Source: Symsagittifera roscoffensis (lineage: Eukaryota; Xenacoelomorpha; Acoela; Convolutidae). From it: a stretch of 64,000 nt of DNA. A model generated the notes under the pieces. That model was not told the DNA's origin and searched no databases. It worked only from the letters and a program-made list of their open reading frames with translations. Below are positions 39,410 through 51,827 of the stretch, piece after piece; the first letter of the stretch is position 1, and every line of letters begins with the position of its first letter. The stretch is taken from NCBI RefSeq assembly GCF_963678635.1, contig NC_087071.1, positions 22,473,194 through 22,537,193 of the forward strand, given 5' to 3'. Both the position numbers and the translations under genes were made by a program.

Positions 39410-41236
39410 TTTCGAGGGCCTTTTATTGAAACCAATTTTGTCCCCTCTGCCTCATGTGTAAAGTTTAAAAGGGTGTGACAATCTGAAGTAGGGACGGATC
39501 TTGAAAGTTCAGGAGCGGGGGGGGGGGGGGGGTAAAAGATTCACATTTACGCAAAAAAAATCAACTTTGATGGATTCTATGAACACAACACAAAAAATGA
39601 ACACAAAAACAATGGACTAAATTGAAGCGAAAAAAACTAATTATAATTGACTGTAATGGATTATTGAAAATATAAAGTAATCGTTTAAAATTTCCTAAAA
39701 GTCTACTCTCATGGTTAAATGGCTCTTAAAAGTTGACAAAATATGTAGCAAAAATTTAAAAATAATAATTTGAGCTAATTTTAAAATCAATTTAATTTGA
39801 TACAAAAAAGTTTTTAAGCAAAATAAAATTCATTCGATTCTATATCGAATTAAATTAAAATTTTGCCAAATGTTTCTAATTCAGTTTCATCCAAAATATA
39901 CTAAATTTTGGAACATAAAACATTTCAAAAGCGACAATTGATGTTTGGATTCTTGTTACCCCATATTAATTTCGCTTTAATTTGCTTTAAGCTCGATGTA
40001 TTAATAATGCCTGGTTTCTGCCCGTACTGACAAGAACGGGATTGCAACCGATTCTATACAAAATTTCGCTTTAATTTGAAAATATGGATTATTGAATTAA
40101 AGCAATCAAGTGTTGCCTCTTCTGCAATCAAGTGTTGCCTCTCTAAAAATCCACAATTTTTAGAGAGGCAACAAAATCGATTTTTTTTCGACAGTAAAAA
40201 TCAATTTAATCCATTCTAAATTTTTTACAGGAAATTGTTAATCGATTTCTCTCATAATTATCTATGTAAAAATCAATTTCAATCTCAAGTTTGTCTCAAA
40301 GCTGCATGAAATCAATAACTCCCCATGAAACTGCGCTTTTGTGCTCTATTTGCGTAAGCTGCATGGGAACAATGGCCCATCCAGCAGCCTGACAACAATC
40401 AGTTTACAGGAAATAACTGAGACACTTAATTATGAGAATCTTAGGAGCTATCTCGGTACATAAAATAATAACCCGAGTAGAGTTTAAATAGCATATATGT
40501 CAAAAGAAATAGTTTGATATATTGAAAAAAAAAATAAAAAACGTCAGATTACAGCAACATTTGTTTATGCACTAAAAAAGCTTCTCGAATGTGTGAATGA
40601 ATTTTGTTTTTTTAAATGCAATTTGTGTTTAGAGTTCCAGAAAGTCCAATCGGAGCTACAGTTTTTGGGTAAATAACCTTTTTGCACAGTTGATTAATTG
40701 TCATAAGAAAAAGTGAAACACCAATTCAAATATGAAGGAAAAGTACGTTATATACAATTTCAAGACAAACATCATGCCCCAACAGAACCAGAAAAAATAA
40801 AGATAAAAAATGAAAAGAATTATGAGATGAGTACAAAAGTTATTGCATCTAATATTATTGCTATTTTTTGGACGCAGAAAAATTTTACCTACAAATTTTT
40901 CAACTTTAAATTGCTCAGACATGTGATTCGAAAAAGCGATCTTTATCAAATAGAAGAATATCAGATCTTTCAAGCATAAAATGTTCACCAGCTATTTATC
41001 TACATTACATTGAAGGAAATAATGAATTTTTCAATATCCTTAGCCTAATTTTGCATCTGGAAATCTCTATAAATTATTCAAAAACATACTCAAAATCATA
41101 AAAACTAAAAAATAAAAACATGAAATTGGCAGATTCTGTTTGTCAGGACAAAAAGTCATCTGGCGCTTGAAAAATGCATTTGGTTATCTAGTTTTTGTAT
41201 GAAATAAATCAAACTATCAGAAATTCAATATCAAAG
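39410..41236. other. AT-rich host DNA without a gene
   Basis: Contains a G-run at about 39518-39531, a short duplicated GCAATCAAGTGTTGCCTCT near 40103-40141, and no credible coding frame. The opposite-strand pair of open frames at 40701-40988 is low complexity. Confidence 0.45.
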
Positions 41237-41871
41237 ATGAACACAAAAATTTGCTCAGCCTTTGTTTTTGCATTTTTCTGCAATCAAGTTTTCGCAATTG
41301 ACACCAAAAATCTCTCAACTTTGGCCAAAAAGCACTCCGAGAAGTGTGATTGCCTAATGAAAACGGGACAACCTTTCCAATTATCTCTTGAAATTTTCCG
41401 GGCTGACTGCTGGGCTAAATGCTTCAAAACCAGCGCTTGTTTTGCATTTGAGTACTATGACCAATCAAAATTGTGCAAACTCTACAATGACATGAGTATC
41501 GGTTACAACGCGCTTTCAGTTGAAAAGAACTCTTGCGAAAGACATCCAAACTATGGGTATTTTGAATTCTACATTATAAAACGAGTGGAGAATGGAGAAA
41601 CTTTTGACTGTGAGAGTATCAAGTTGAAAAACTCATTGGCGGACGATGATTATTTTGACATAAAAATAAGAGGCGTAGTCGTTCGCGTCTTTTGCGTGAT
41701 GACTGCTACTCCCGCGAAAACGTACGTGGATGTTGCTGGAAAATCGGTGTGGGGAGGATCTTTGTTTCCTCATAACGCACCTGCCTATGCGGTAAATCGA
41801 ACATGGTCCAGGGTCCAGATTCAAACAAGCTCTTGTTTGACTTCGATTATCTGCGATGATATGACTTTCAG
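41237..41871 (+). CDS. PAN/apple-like plus GON-like secreted protein, exon 1
   Basis: ATG at 41237 (an upstream in-frame ATG at 41195 would bury the signal peptide) gives MNTKICSAFVFAFFCNQVFA, a signal peptide. Residues about 30-115 have the cysteine and aromatic spacing of a PAN/apple module (CDCLMKTG, CWAKCFKTSACFAFEYYD, LCKLYND). From about 130 a GON-like domain begins (DIKIRGVVVRVFCVM ... WSRVQIQTSSC ... IICDDMTF). The donor TTTCAG|GTAGTT leaves phase 2. The full protein with exon 2 is 312 residues, extracellular; GON domains are best known from ADAMTS proteases, but no protease domain is present here. Carbohydrate or protein binding is a plausible role. Confidence 0.75.
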
Positions 41872-42098
41872 GTAGTTTATCAAAACAACTGACATGTGAT
41901 AAACCCACACACAAAATAAAATCATTTTTTCCTTCTTTTTTTAACGTAAGAAATATATTTGATATGCGCTATTTTTTGAAAAGTTGATGCTGTTCAGCGT
42001 ATACTTGATTCCTGTCAACTGTCCTGGTTATATACAAAAGGAAAAAATATACATGTTTTTGGTAATTCTTCAGACAATTTTTTTTTTCAAATTTAACG

Positions 42099-42257
42099 GG
42101 TTGACCAAAAATGCTAATCATACAATTTTCATATATGGAAAAATGCTAGTCATACACTTTTCATGAAAGTCCATACGTACAGAAAATTGCATGAAGGGTC
42201 TATAATTAGTGATTTTTCATATATGGCAGTTGTATGACTAGCATTTTTCCATTAACC
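42099..42257. repeat. Fold-back element in the PAN/GON gene intron
   Basis: Starts GGTTGACCAAAAATGCTAAT and ends with the near-complement (GACTAGCATTTTTCCATTAACC), with inner CATACAATTTTCATATATGG also inverted. Imperfect 35-40-bp inverted termini resemble a MITE. It directly precedes the dispersed repeat at 42258-43010, as the related palindrome does at 23580. Confidence 0.55.
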
Positions 42258-43010
42258 AAAAAAATAGATTTTTAGAAAATTTGTTTTTTCAACTTTTTTC
42301 GACTGTGTTCTTAACCGAACATAAATGACAAAAACCATATTTTACTCAACACAGAGTCACCAAAGGTTTGATCGTCTTGCTTTTTGCAATGCATTAGAAA
42401 CGACCTCAATTGTATAACAGTCTTCTTTTAAATTTATATAGCATCAAGTTTTTAAATTTTGGTGAAAGTTTTCCAAGACGATTATCTTCAAAGTTAAAAT
42501 TTTTAAGTTATCAGGCACTGATCAAGGTATACATAGGCATGTCATACAAAATTAAGTATGGGTTTGTAGCGTTTTTGAAAAAGTTATCCAGTGAAACGAA
42601 AAAATCCAATTTTTTTTTGCATCCAGGACTACGTTATGCACACAAAAATTTAATTTTGCATGCCAAAATTTATTTTTGAAATGATTTTTTGGGTACCAAA
42701 TTCGATTTGCGGTTGAAAAAAAAATTTAAAAAAACTTAGGTAGTTTCAAAATTACTTGGAAAAATTTTTGTTGTCGCCATTAAAAAATTGCTAGTCATCC
42801 AATTTCCATAGATGGAAATTGTACGCGTAGCATTTTTTTGACGAAAAAATTTTTCCTTTGTTGTACGATACACCGACTTTTACACCAAAACAAAAAAAGT
42901 TTTTTGAAATTTCGATAACACCATTTTATCAAAATCTTTGAAATCTTATGATTAGTGTTTTTTCATAGAATTAGTTTATGGAATTGATTGATAAGCGTTT
43001 TTGGTCTATG
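42258..43010 (+). repeat. Dispersed repeat family, copy 2
   Basis: Partner of 23580-24345 in the same orientation, diverged by many substitutions and indels. It makes up most of the 1,182-nt intron of the PAN/GON gene. Confidence 0.6.
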
Positions 43011-43053
43011 GAGGTCAGCCCAGGTGATCAGTTCTGACCAATCTTTTTTTCAG

Positions 43054-43357
43054 TGAAGCTCAACCGAACGACCCCTTCTCATTGGCCCTCCCTCTTTACT
43101 TTGGACACGGCTCAAACTGCGGTTCGGGAACAGCTGAGTCCGAAATTGACCTGACCTCTACCCCATTTTTCATTCCAAGCGGGATTCGTTCTAGAATAGG
43201 AGGTTGGATGGGCGAGACATACTCTCGATTTGTTGACACCGCGAGGCAAACTGCTCGCGTGACTGGAACGGGATTGTGTGGGAGAACTATCATATACCAT
43301 AGCAAAGGGAGAGTTGTAATTCGAAACAAAATTCCCCTACTGCTTACACAAAGATGA
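43054..43357 (+). CDS. PAN/apple-like plus GON-like secreted protein, exon 2
   Basis: Acceptor CTTTTTTTCAG at 43051-43053 opens an exon that completes the split codon of exon 1 (AG+T) and stays open to TGA at 43355-43357. The translation EAQPNDPFSLALPLYFGHGS ... GTAESEIDLTSTPFFIPSG ... IIYHSKGRVVIRNKIPL completes the GON-like domain, with the expected Gly/Cys-rich turn followed by IDLT-x-TPF. GC content is clearly above the flanks. The remaining 60 residues form a basic tail. No polyadenylation signal is obvious immediately downstream. Confidence 0.7.
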
Positions 43358-43877
43358 ATATCAACGAAAAAGAAGCTATTTCTAAGAAGACAATGATTTG
43401 TATGGCTCAAATTAGGTGGCTTGCACTTATTTTTTTTTTCACATGGAGCAGGATTTGAAAGAAAACAATGATATTTTAGATTAACCTCATTAAGAATCTC
43501 TCGCAAAACTTTATGCAAACTGCTGTCTAAAAATGTCCCGGTAAGAGCCGAGTGTGACTAAGGGGTCCCAAATTACGCTATTTTAAATCAAATATATGAA
43601 TTAAGTTAATCAAATGAATCCGCTCCGTCGTTTTTGAACTTAACCAAACGTAATTAAACTGCCTCATTTGCGATAACTTATTTCATGCTTTAATTATGAA
43701 ATCACCGAGGAAAAATGATTTGATTAATTTTGAAGCCCTGTATTTGCATTGAGGGACCCTGTTAATTTCTCGGTACCCCTGCATCACATTTGCACCAAAA
43801 TGTTTTGTCACGTGATTTACGCAATGTAATTTAGAAATAATGTAATTTTTGCCTGCAAAAGATATTACTATAAGCTA

Positions 43878-43952
<75 letters not shown>

Positions 43953-45317
43953 GTTGGTTGATTATTAGCTGGCCAAAAGTAAAATTATTGTTTGATTGCA
44001 TCGTTAGTTAGCCCGGGAGATAATTCAATGGGGGTTCCTACCGTATTTCCCTGTGTTTGAGTAATTTTTCCGTAATTCAATTTGATTTAAATTGTTGTTT
44101 TTCATCACCAACTAGTCAAAAACGTAATAATTTTGTTTTGACATTTCTAAACTTTTTTGAGTATCAGACTTTATAATTTGATTTTTCAATTATCTGAAAC
44201 ACTTTATTATTAAATCTTTTTTTTTATAAAAACATCGCTTTTTGGACTTTTTGTCATCTTTTGCCTATTTGTGGAGTTTGACTATGTTCCGAGACTGTAA
44301 CCGACCATGTTTAACAACGATTTTTTGTCGAATGTGTCTCGACCAGGCGCTGTAATGACTTTATGTTCGATTATGTTTCGACAATATTTCGTTTTCGACT
44401 TTGTACTCGACCATATTTTGACCATACTTTGTGTTCGACTATGATTCGACCATTCTTTATGTTGACTTTGAGTTCGACTATGACTCGAAATATTGTTCGA
44501 ATATGTCTGGACCAAGTTTTCGACTTGGTTTCAAAGTTGTGTTCGATCGAAAGAGATGTTTTTGAATACGGATTATGGTTCAAACAACATTCGTGTGTTC
44601 GACAGTGTTCAGTCATAACATCAATCGAACGCCTCAAAACAGGTTAAACTTTTGAAAGCTAAATTCAAGCAAGGCACTTACTGAGCTGCTAGAATTCAAT
44701 CATTCTTCGGGAACGTAACTTTAAAGTTCCCAGGGTGTTGATAAAGCCCAAAACGCCAATGAAAGACCAAAACGCCAATAATGAATCAGAGCAAAATTTG
44801 CAAGTTCTTTCTTGTTTTAAATGCTCCATTGTACTACTTATACCCAAACAAAGCTTCCTAGTTGGATAGAAAGTTAATATAGATAATTATATCCAATCGT
44901 TTGTGTTTTAAGCACGCCATTCTTTTTTTTAACTTAACAAATAAATATTTTCTTGATAATTTTCATTGATTGGCAATTGGCTAAAGCCTTAAAGATAACA
45001 AGTGTGGAGAGAGCAAGAGGTTAGAAAGGGTTTAAAATAAGACCTATGTATTACAAAAAAAATGAAACTGCAGAGAAAAAAATTTATTACAGTTTTCTAT
45101 TACTGAAGAGAAAAAAAATCTATTACATTTTGAAAAATTGTTGCAAAATGAGAAAAATTTCAAAAAATTAGTAAAAGTTGATTTGAATTGAATTATCAAA
45201 TGTTGATCAAAGTCAGAACAAGGAGTTTCTCGTTATATGAATTATTGGCTGCAAGGATCTCAAGAAGCGATTTTCATTGCATCAACCAAAAAATTTTCAT
45301 TCAATTTTAAAATTTAA
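43358..45317. repeat. Host DNA with microsatellite and TTCGAC-rich array, no gene
   Basis: Includes (TG)35 at 43881-43950 and a TTCGACTATG-type irregular array at 44276-44610. A segment at 43551-43790 has GGGTCCC and GGGACCC near its ends and may be a diverged non-autonomous element. Open frames in the array occur on both strands and are repeat artefacts. Confidence 0.55.
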
Positions 45318-45321
45318 CAGC
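45318..45321. repeat. Target-site duplication CAGC, left side of copy 2
   Basis: CAGC precedes the 5' LTR and follows the 3' LTR at 63993-63996. Confidence 0.8.
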
Positions 45322-45731
45322 TGGAACCTGATCTAAACTACATTTTATGATTGGATAAATTAGATATTTTACCACTGTAAAGTATTTAATATTAACCAAT
45401 CATGATCCATCAAACTAACAACCCACTTATTTGTAAGTGCTGAAATTACTTGTAATTTCAGCACCAGAGAGATTTGAATTGAACTTAGAAATTAGTTGCC
45501 TCTCCAAGAGAACTTCAGCAGCCGCAATAAACCAGTATACCCTAGATCTATTGAGCCTAGCAGAGACTAGTTAAACAACCTGAGACTAGATAGTATAAGA
45601 GTAAGATTAGGATCGGTATTAGACTAAGAAGTTGCACGAATCTATCCGGCCGAAAATAAGATAGCGTGACGAGCAGACGGTGTACCCTATCCGAAATTAC
45701 TCTATGAGTTAACCACCTCGGTCCTAACTCA
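45322..45731 (+). repeat. 5' LTR of copy 2
   Basis: 410 bp, TG...CA. Against 63583-63992 I count about five substitutions, roughly 1.2 percent, so this insertion is older than copy 1. Confidence 0.95.
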
Positions 45732-45733
45732 TC

Positions 45734-45756
45734 TGGTGCGACCATAAGTCTCGAAC
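45734..45756 (+). promoter_or_regulatory. Primer-binding site of copy 2
   Basis: Same sequence as in copy 1, again two nt after the LTR. Confidence 0.75.
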
Positions 45757-45845
45757 AAGACCTTAATAGCTTAGAATTAACCAAAAATAGATTAGAATTT
45801 AGACAAAACATTTTAAAAAGGTTATACGACGATAATTTAATCGAA

Positions 45846-46052
45846 ATGTCTCTACGACTCAATAGATCAGAGCCAATATTCCAAACGATAACAGAACTAC
45901 CCGGAATTGCAAGAAGACCTCGAACCAGAGACGACATACGACAAAATAGAAACTTACCAAATAGTTATATGATAGTACGGCAAAAGCCAACACAAACTTT
46001 TATATTTAGAATTTTATTAGCAATGAATTTAGATTTTCATTTGCAAACATAA
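45846..46052 (+). CDS. 68-codon leader ORF of copy 2
   Basis: Same length as the 4083-4289 ORF with eight amino-acid differences and no indel. The upstream in-frame ATG of copy 1 is absent here, which fixes the shared start. Function unknown. Confidence 0.5.
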   Translation: MSLRLNRSEPIFQTITELPGIARRPRTRDDIRQNRNLPNSYMIVRQKPTQTFIFRILLAMNLDFHLQT

Positions 46053-46984
46053 AATTTTGAAGTCAATCTTCATAATCATTTCAGGCGCTAAAACAAAACT
46101 ATTAATATACAATAACGATTGATAAAAAGATCTCAGATCGTTTTCCTAAAATTCTGCAGTATTATATAAAACATGTTTGGAAAATATTTATTGAAAATCA
46201 AAACAAAAATTAGTAGCATGACAATAAACTGTTAATAATCATAAATCATCCCATTGTCCCAGCTTCATCACCTAAAACATAACAGCAATCATAAGCTCAC
46301 TAATATCATTAAAACACTAAATCTTTTCCTTAAACAAATTTAAACCATTTTAAACTTAAATTCACTTAATTTTAAAATCAGATCATCAAGGCTTATCCTT
46401 GGATCTTAATTCATTTTCTATTTAATTAAATTTTAAAACTTGATCATCAAGGCCTATCCTTGGATCAAAAAGAACAATTTTGTTCTCCCCCACCCACTTA
46501 GCTAGTGTCTAACGACCTCAAACGTCGATTCACTATCCAACCCTTTCAAAAAACCCAAGACTAATAGAAATTTTTGAACAAAACTAATCATTCAAATTAG
46601 GATAAACAGTGAAGAACTTCGGTTAATCATCCTTCACTTGAACCCTCCTCTTATCAAGACCCAGGATAAATCTTAGACTTAGTAAGTTTAAAATAGTATC
46701 TAACGAACTACTCGCGTTCTAATTATACCTGAACCTTGTGGATCGATTTACTATTCTCCAACCCTTGAACACAATCACTATTCCTAAGTAAGATTAAGTA
46801 AGTTAACACCTTAGCTTATACTAGCCACGAGAAAGTAAAAAATCATTCTTCGGAATCGATATACTTTTCTCTCCAACCCTGAAAAAATAGACCCAGGTTA
46901 AGCTAACCAAAAAATCGTAAGGACTAACAGGTTAAGAAAATAGAAATCATCTAACAACTTTTTGCATCCGTCATCCTAAACCTT
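46053..46984 (+). promoter_or_regulatory. Structured leader of copy 2
   Basis: Keeps the paired CAAGG...CCTTG hairpins (from 46382 and 46443; a loop base differs in the second while the stem is unchanged), both TTCG-loop hairpins and the GTAAGT sites seen in copy 1. Confidence 0.5.
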
Positions 46985-47305
46985 ATGTCATTTAAAAATC
47001 TAGGAAACAAACAAACAATCGTTTTGCACAACTGTGAAATAGATAACAAGAAATACGACCTTGTAATCACGCCTCATACACAAACAGTTGGATATATTAG
47101 AACAAAACGACAAACACTAAAAAGGAAAATAATAACAACAGAAACAACTTCAAATTCATCAAAAAGAGGAAAAAGAAGAATAAAAAAGCAATACAAACAC
47201 AAACCAGTACACTTATATAACTGGAATCAACCAATTAGACACATCGATAATTACCTATTAACAGTCATTAAACGAAAAAATGAGCCAAACACACACTCCA
47301 AGTGA
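46985..47305 (+). CDS. Basic ORF overlapping gag, internally deleted
   Basis: 106 codons, colinear with the 155-aa ORF of copy 1 except for loss of 49 codons after KRKIIT. The deletion is in frame, and the overlap with the gag start (47280) is kept. Basic, function unknown. Confidence 0.55.
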   Translation: MSFKNLGNKQTIVLHNCEIDNKKYDLVITPHTQTVGYIRTKRQTLKRKIITTETTSNSSKRGKRRIKKQYKHKPVHLYNWNQPIRHIDNYLLTVIKRKNEPNTHSK

Positions 47306-48500
47306 ATATAGTCCAGATGACGACGATATTTACCCCTTCCTCGTAGATGCACCCGATAATAGAGGACAGCATGACTTTTGCAAAAATTTACTCCTAAATT
47401 TGTTTGAACCCGGAATCAGCCCATGCAAAACAGAATTCCCAGATGTAAAAATTAAAAGACAAGTTATTGATCACTATCTGAAAGATATATGTAATTTGAC
47501 ACAACACTACGGAATCTACACCATAGAATTCACCTCACCAAACCCGAATCACCGCAAATATGTAATTCAAACAGACGACCTTGATTTAGAATTTTCAAAA
47601 GTATTCTCAGAATATATAAAAAGCATACAATATCATAACTCACAAAGAGCAAACTCCATATTTACTAATGAAGTTTTTGCAATAATATATAGTTATATCT
47701 CAATATTAGAAAATGAAATCCCAATCCCAAATGTCTCACCGACAGAGACATCTAAACATATAAGGGTACGACATGAAATTACACTATTTTCAACTTTCCT
47801 ACATATAATTAAAGAAAATTTCACTAAAGATGAAGTTTCACAACATACAAAACATGACTTACAAACAATTTTGGCATGGTTTATAATAGATTATTTCACA
47901 CATAATATAGATTTAATTTCACAAGCAAGAAAAAATTTTAGACCTCAAAATTCAAACGATGATACCGCCATCACAGAACAGTCAGACTACATTTGGGACC
48001 CCGAATGGTCTCATTATGCATTCATAGATTTCCCACAATCAATCTCAAGTCAAGCAATAAGTACAATATCTTATACAAGAGATTATGTAAGAGTAGTACC
48101 ATTAACGATTGACGCAACACCATTAAACTACAATACATTTTTACCTGATACTCGAAATAACCGTTTAAACTCGACCGTCATACACAATGAAAACCTTAAT
48201 GGAACTAGGAATCTCACTCAACAAGATATTCAGACACCCTCACACTTCATAAATGAAGAAATCGTCCAAACAACAACAACTACACAACAAAGTATTTCAC
48301 CGATACGTCCAAATTTAACAACACCAAAAAATACACACACTTCACTAGCACAGGTAACCTTACAATCAACCGTTAAACCTTCGGTTGCTCCAAAATATTC
48401 ACACATGGATTATCAAACATATAGACCCATGACAATACCGTCAAAAACACGCAGAATGTTCACAAGAAACAATTTTGCGGAACACAATTATAATTACTAA
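47280..48500 (+). pseudogene. gag: gag N-terminal part of copy 2, ended by a stop
   Basis: 406 codons, closely similar to residues 1-406 of copy 1 Gag, then TAA at 48498-48500. The same frame reopens immediately and runs to 51827, so the lesion is a single stop plus local differences near 48500-48550. Confidence 0.85.
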
Positions 48501-51500
48501 CATTCATCAAAAACAAACTATCCCCCACGAAAAAAAAATAATAATCAGATAAGATCTCGATATTGGGATAATCCAATGGCAACAACCAACTCAGTAAATT
48601 TTCAAACTAATTCACATCCTCCACAGGATCGTAGTGAAAATTACCCATTCTTTCAACAGAATAAAAATAAAAAACAAGCACCTCATCAAACGGATTATCT
48701 ATCCTCTGATGATGATTATTTACAACCAGATATATTTGCACCATATACCCAAGAATATCGCGGACAAGGAGTGCAGAAACCATATACATATCATAGAATT
48801 TTTTCTCCACACCAGATAGATACACAAAATCAACAACCAATACAAATGCAAAACCCAATTAATACACAATCCTTTCAACCAATTCAGCCACAAAACCCAA
48901 TGATTACACACTCATATCAACCAACACAAATGCAAAATGAAATACCACTTCCATATTATCTTCAACAACACGAAATAACAAAAAATCAACTTTCAAATTT
49001 TTCACAAATGCCAAATGCAGCAGAATCATTAAAAATGACAATGAATCCATACCTTATGGGTGGATCATCAATAACATCAAACAAACCATTAATGGTATTC
49101 ACAGGAACAGACCCTGAATATTCTGTAGAAGATTATTTAAATGCAGTAACAGCAAATTTAATTTTAAATATAGGACCTGAACCAATTAATACGCCATTAC
49201 ATCAAAACTGGATACATCGACGCACAGCGTTGATACAGACAACCTTAGACGGCGCAGCCCAAAAATGGTTTTCAGTATTGCCTATAGAAATAAAATCAAA
49301 TTGGAAGAGATTTACACGAGAATTTTCAAAAATGTTTGACTCCGAAAGAAACAAACAACAACAAAGAGTTTTATGTAATGAAATTCGCAGATTACCAAAT
49401 GAAACCATCAAACAATTAGCAGTACGTATCGAAACACTAGTTCGAAAAGCATATTCATTAAATACACACGATTATAAAAACACAAAAATGACAGAAATCT
49501 TAATGATGACCTTAACACCTCAATTAAGGAAAATAGCAATAAAAAAGAGAGCATCCCATCCCTCCTCAATTCGAGAGCCCGATTTAGATTTTCGAAAACT
49601 AGTAGACAAGCTAGAGCAAGCGGAAATCGCAATGAAACTTGAAGAAACAGAAAATCAGAAGTTACAATATGTTAACCGAATCGAAACAAATACCACAAGT
49701 ATCAACAATATACAGGAATCAGATACAGACCTTAATGAAAAAATCACTGAAATACTCAATATTTATGAAAAACACCCAAACTTTAAAGGCAAACCATCTT
49801 TCAACAAATGGTGTAATTATTGCCGACGATACGGACATAGTATTTCTGAATGTAGACAAAAACAACAAGATAATCAAAACAAACCTCAAAAATATAAAGA
49901 ACCAAATAAATCATTCTATCAGTACATGAAGAAAGATCAAAATCTACCGAACAAAAATGTATACAGCAACAACAGTTCAGGAAAACCACTTCCGAACAAT
50001 ACCAATTACACGAGAAATCAATCACCATATAACCCAAGTTATAGAGGAAGATCACCAGAACGAAGAAATACACAAAATTCGTCACAAAATCATTACAATA
50101 GACCAAATAGTCGAAATAACTATTCCAGATCAAATTCAAATACAACACAATTTGTTTCTAGATCTAATTCCCAATCAAGGAATAGATACTATCCAAACAA
50201 TCAGTCACGAAACTCATCATATAATAGGAATAGAAACTACTCCAATAATCGAAATAGAAGTTATTCAAACAACCGAAATCAGAATTACCCGAACAATCGA
50301 TCAAGGAATAACTCATATAACAGATCAAACTATCACAGATCAAACAATAATTATCAAAATAGATCACGAAACAATTCACAAAATCGACATTCAAGTTATA
50401 ATAATCGTTATAGAAATTATTCCCAATCACCACACAGAAATAATAATCATTATAACAATTCCAACAATCGCCACAGAAGTAGTACACCTAAACATCAAAG
50501 ACATATAAATCAAGTACAATCAAATCCGGAAACAACATCAGACCCCCCAGGTATTGATGACACAGTAAATGACGAAATACAACTAAATCAAATAAACTGT
50601 GGATCATCAGATTCAGAAAGTGAAACAGAAAACACTATCTCCATCAATATGATAACAGTCGAAAATGACTACGAACCTATTATATATGAACAACCTTTTT
50701 CATCACATATATATGAAAACCGATTAGAACTCCTTCACAATTATTATATTGAACCCATCCATTCCACACAAACAACACAAGAAACTAACGAAATCAACAC
50801 TACAAATAAGTCCAATGAAAATGACAAAACAAAATGCTTGAATACAAATCACATCTATCAAAATATACAAAAAGAACAACCTAAAGAAAAAATTTGGACA
50901 ATACCATTTCTTTTAGAAAGTCCAAGAAACAAAGAATTTCAACCACCAGATCTTGAAATTGATTTTCTAATTGATTCAGGAGCAGAATCAAATATAATAA
51001 ACATTCCCACATGGAATGAGATAAAAACATTACACCCAAAACTAACGCCTCTTGAAACCTCCAGTAAACTAGCAACAGCACAAGGATCAACATTGGTAAA
51101 CTATGGAAAAATTCAATTATTTCTTCTCCCCACAAGAACAACAGAGCAGAATAAAATTTTAAATAAACCATTTAAACAAATATTTCATATCACTGATATT
51201 AAACACAATATCATTGGAATACCATTTATCTCTAAATATATACCAACAATCAACATCTTAAATAGTAAAATACTAATCAAAGATAAATACACAAAAACAA
51301 AAGACACATCACTAACATTTTTTCAAAGATTAAATAAACAACCACCATTCTTTTCAAAATTTTATCCAATATATAACCAACAAAGAAAACACCTGAAACC
51401 ACTATCAGGAAACATATATAATTTTTCAATAAAACAAGTACATCAATATGATAAAAAACAAAATAAACAACAACTCTATATGTCAGATTTTGAATTCAAA

Positions 51501-51827
51501 CCTATCCATAAGTTTTTCAAAATCACAATCTCATCCATAAAATATTTGAAAAACTCGAAATCAGATATTATATCTCTACATGTATACAACAATACACCCT
51601 ATCAAGTAACATTACCTTTAGGACTTTTAGGCTATTGCGAAACCAACGCTACGATATCACCAATACACGAAAAAGCATACCGCGTAAATAATATACTCCA
51701 ATTATTAGATATTTGTCAATCCACAATTCTTAATGAAGAATTATCCATAAATAATATAATAAGTAATGAAAAAAAAATACAGATTATTTCACAAAAACCC
51801 CATATTTCAAACCAAGATTCAACATAA
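48501..51827 (+). pseudogene. gag-pol: gag capsid, nucleocapsid and protease of copy 2 in one frame
   Basis: About 1,100 codons open without a break through the capsid domain, the CCHC knuckle (CNYCRRYGHSISEC), the Asn/Ser/Arg-rich tail and the DSGAES protease. This segment shows that gag and pol are a single reading frame in this family, with no stop or frameshift site between them. It ends at 51827 because an indel in an A-run near 51770 shifts the frame shortly before RT. Confidence 0.85.

Noticed and set aside
38768..39478. 236-aa and shorter repeat-protein ORFs
   Set aside because: They are translations of the 29-bp minisatellite, open in all three plus frames because 29 is not divisible by 3; no start context or flanking coding signal.
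40701..40988. Overlapping 95- and 88-codon ORFs
   Set aside because: Opposite-strand pair in AT-rich DNA with no domain, no splice sites and biased composition.
43096..43518. 140-codon minus-strand ORF
   Set aside because: Antisense shadow of exon 2 of the PAN/GON gene, which has matching splice phase on the plus strand.
44276..44647. ORFs on both strands rich in STIF/RTIV-type repeats
   Set aside because: By-products of the TTCGAC-rich array.
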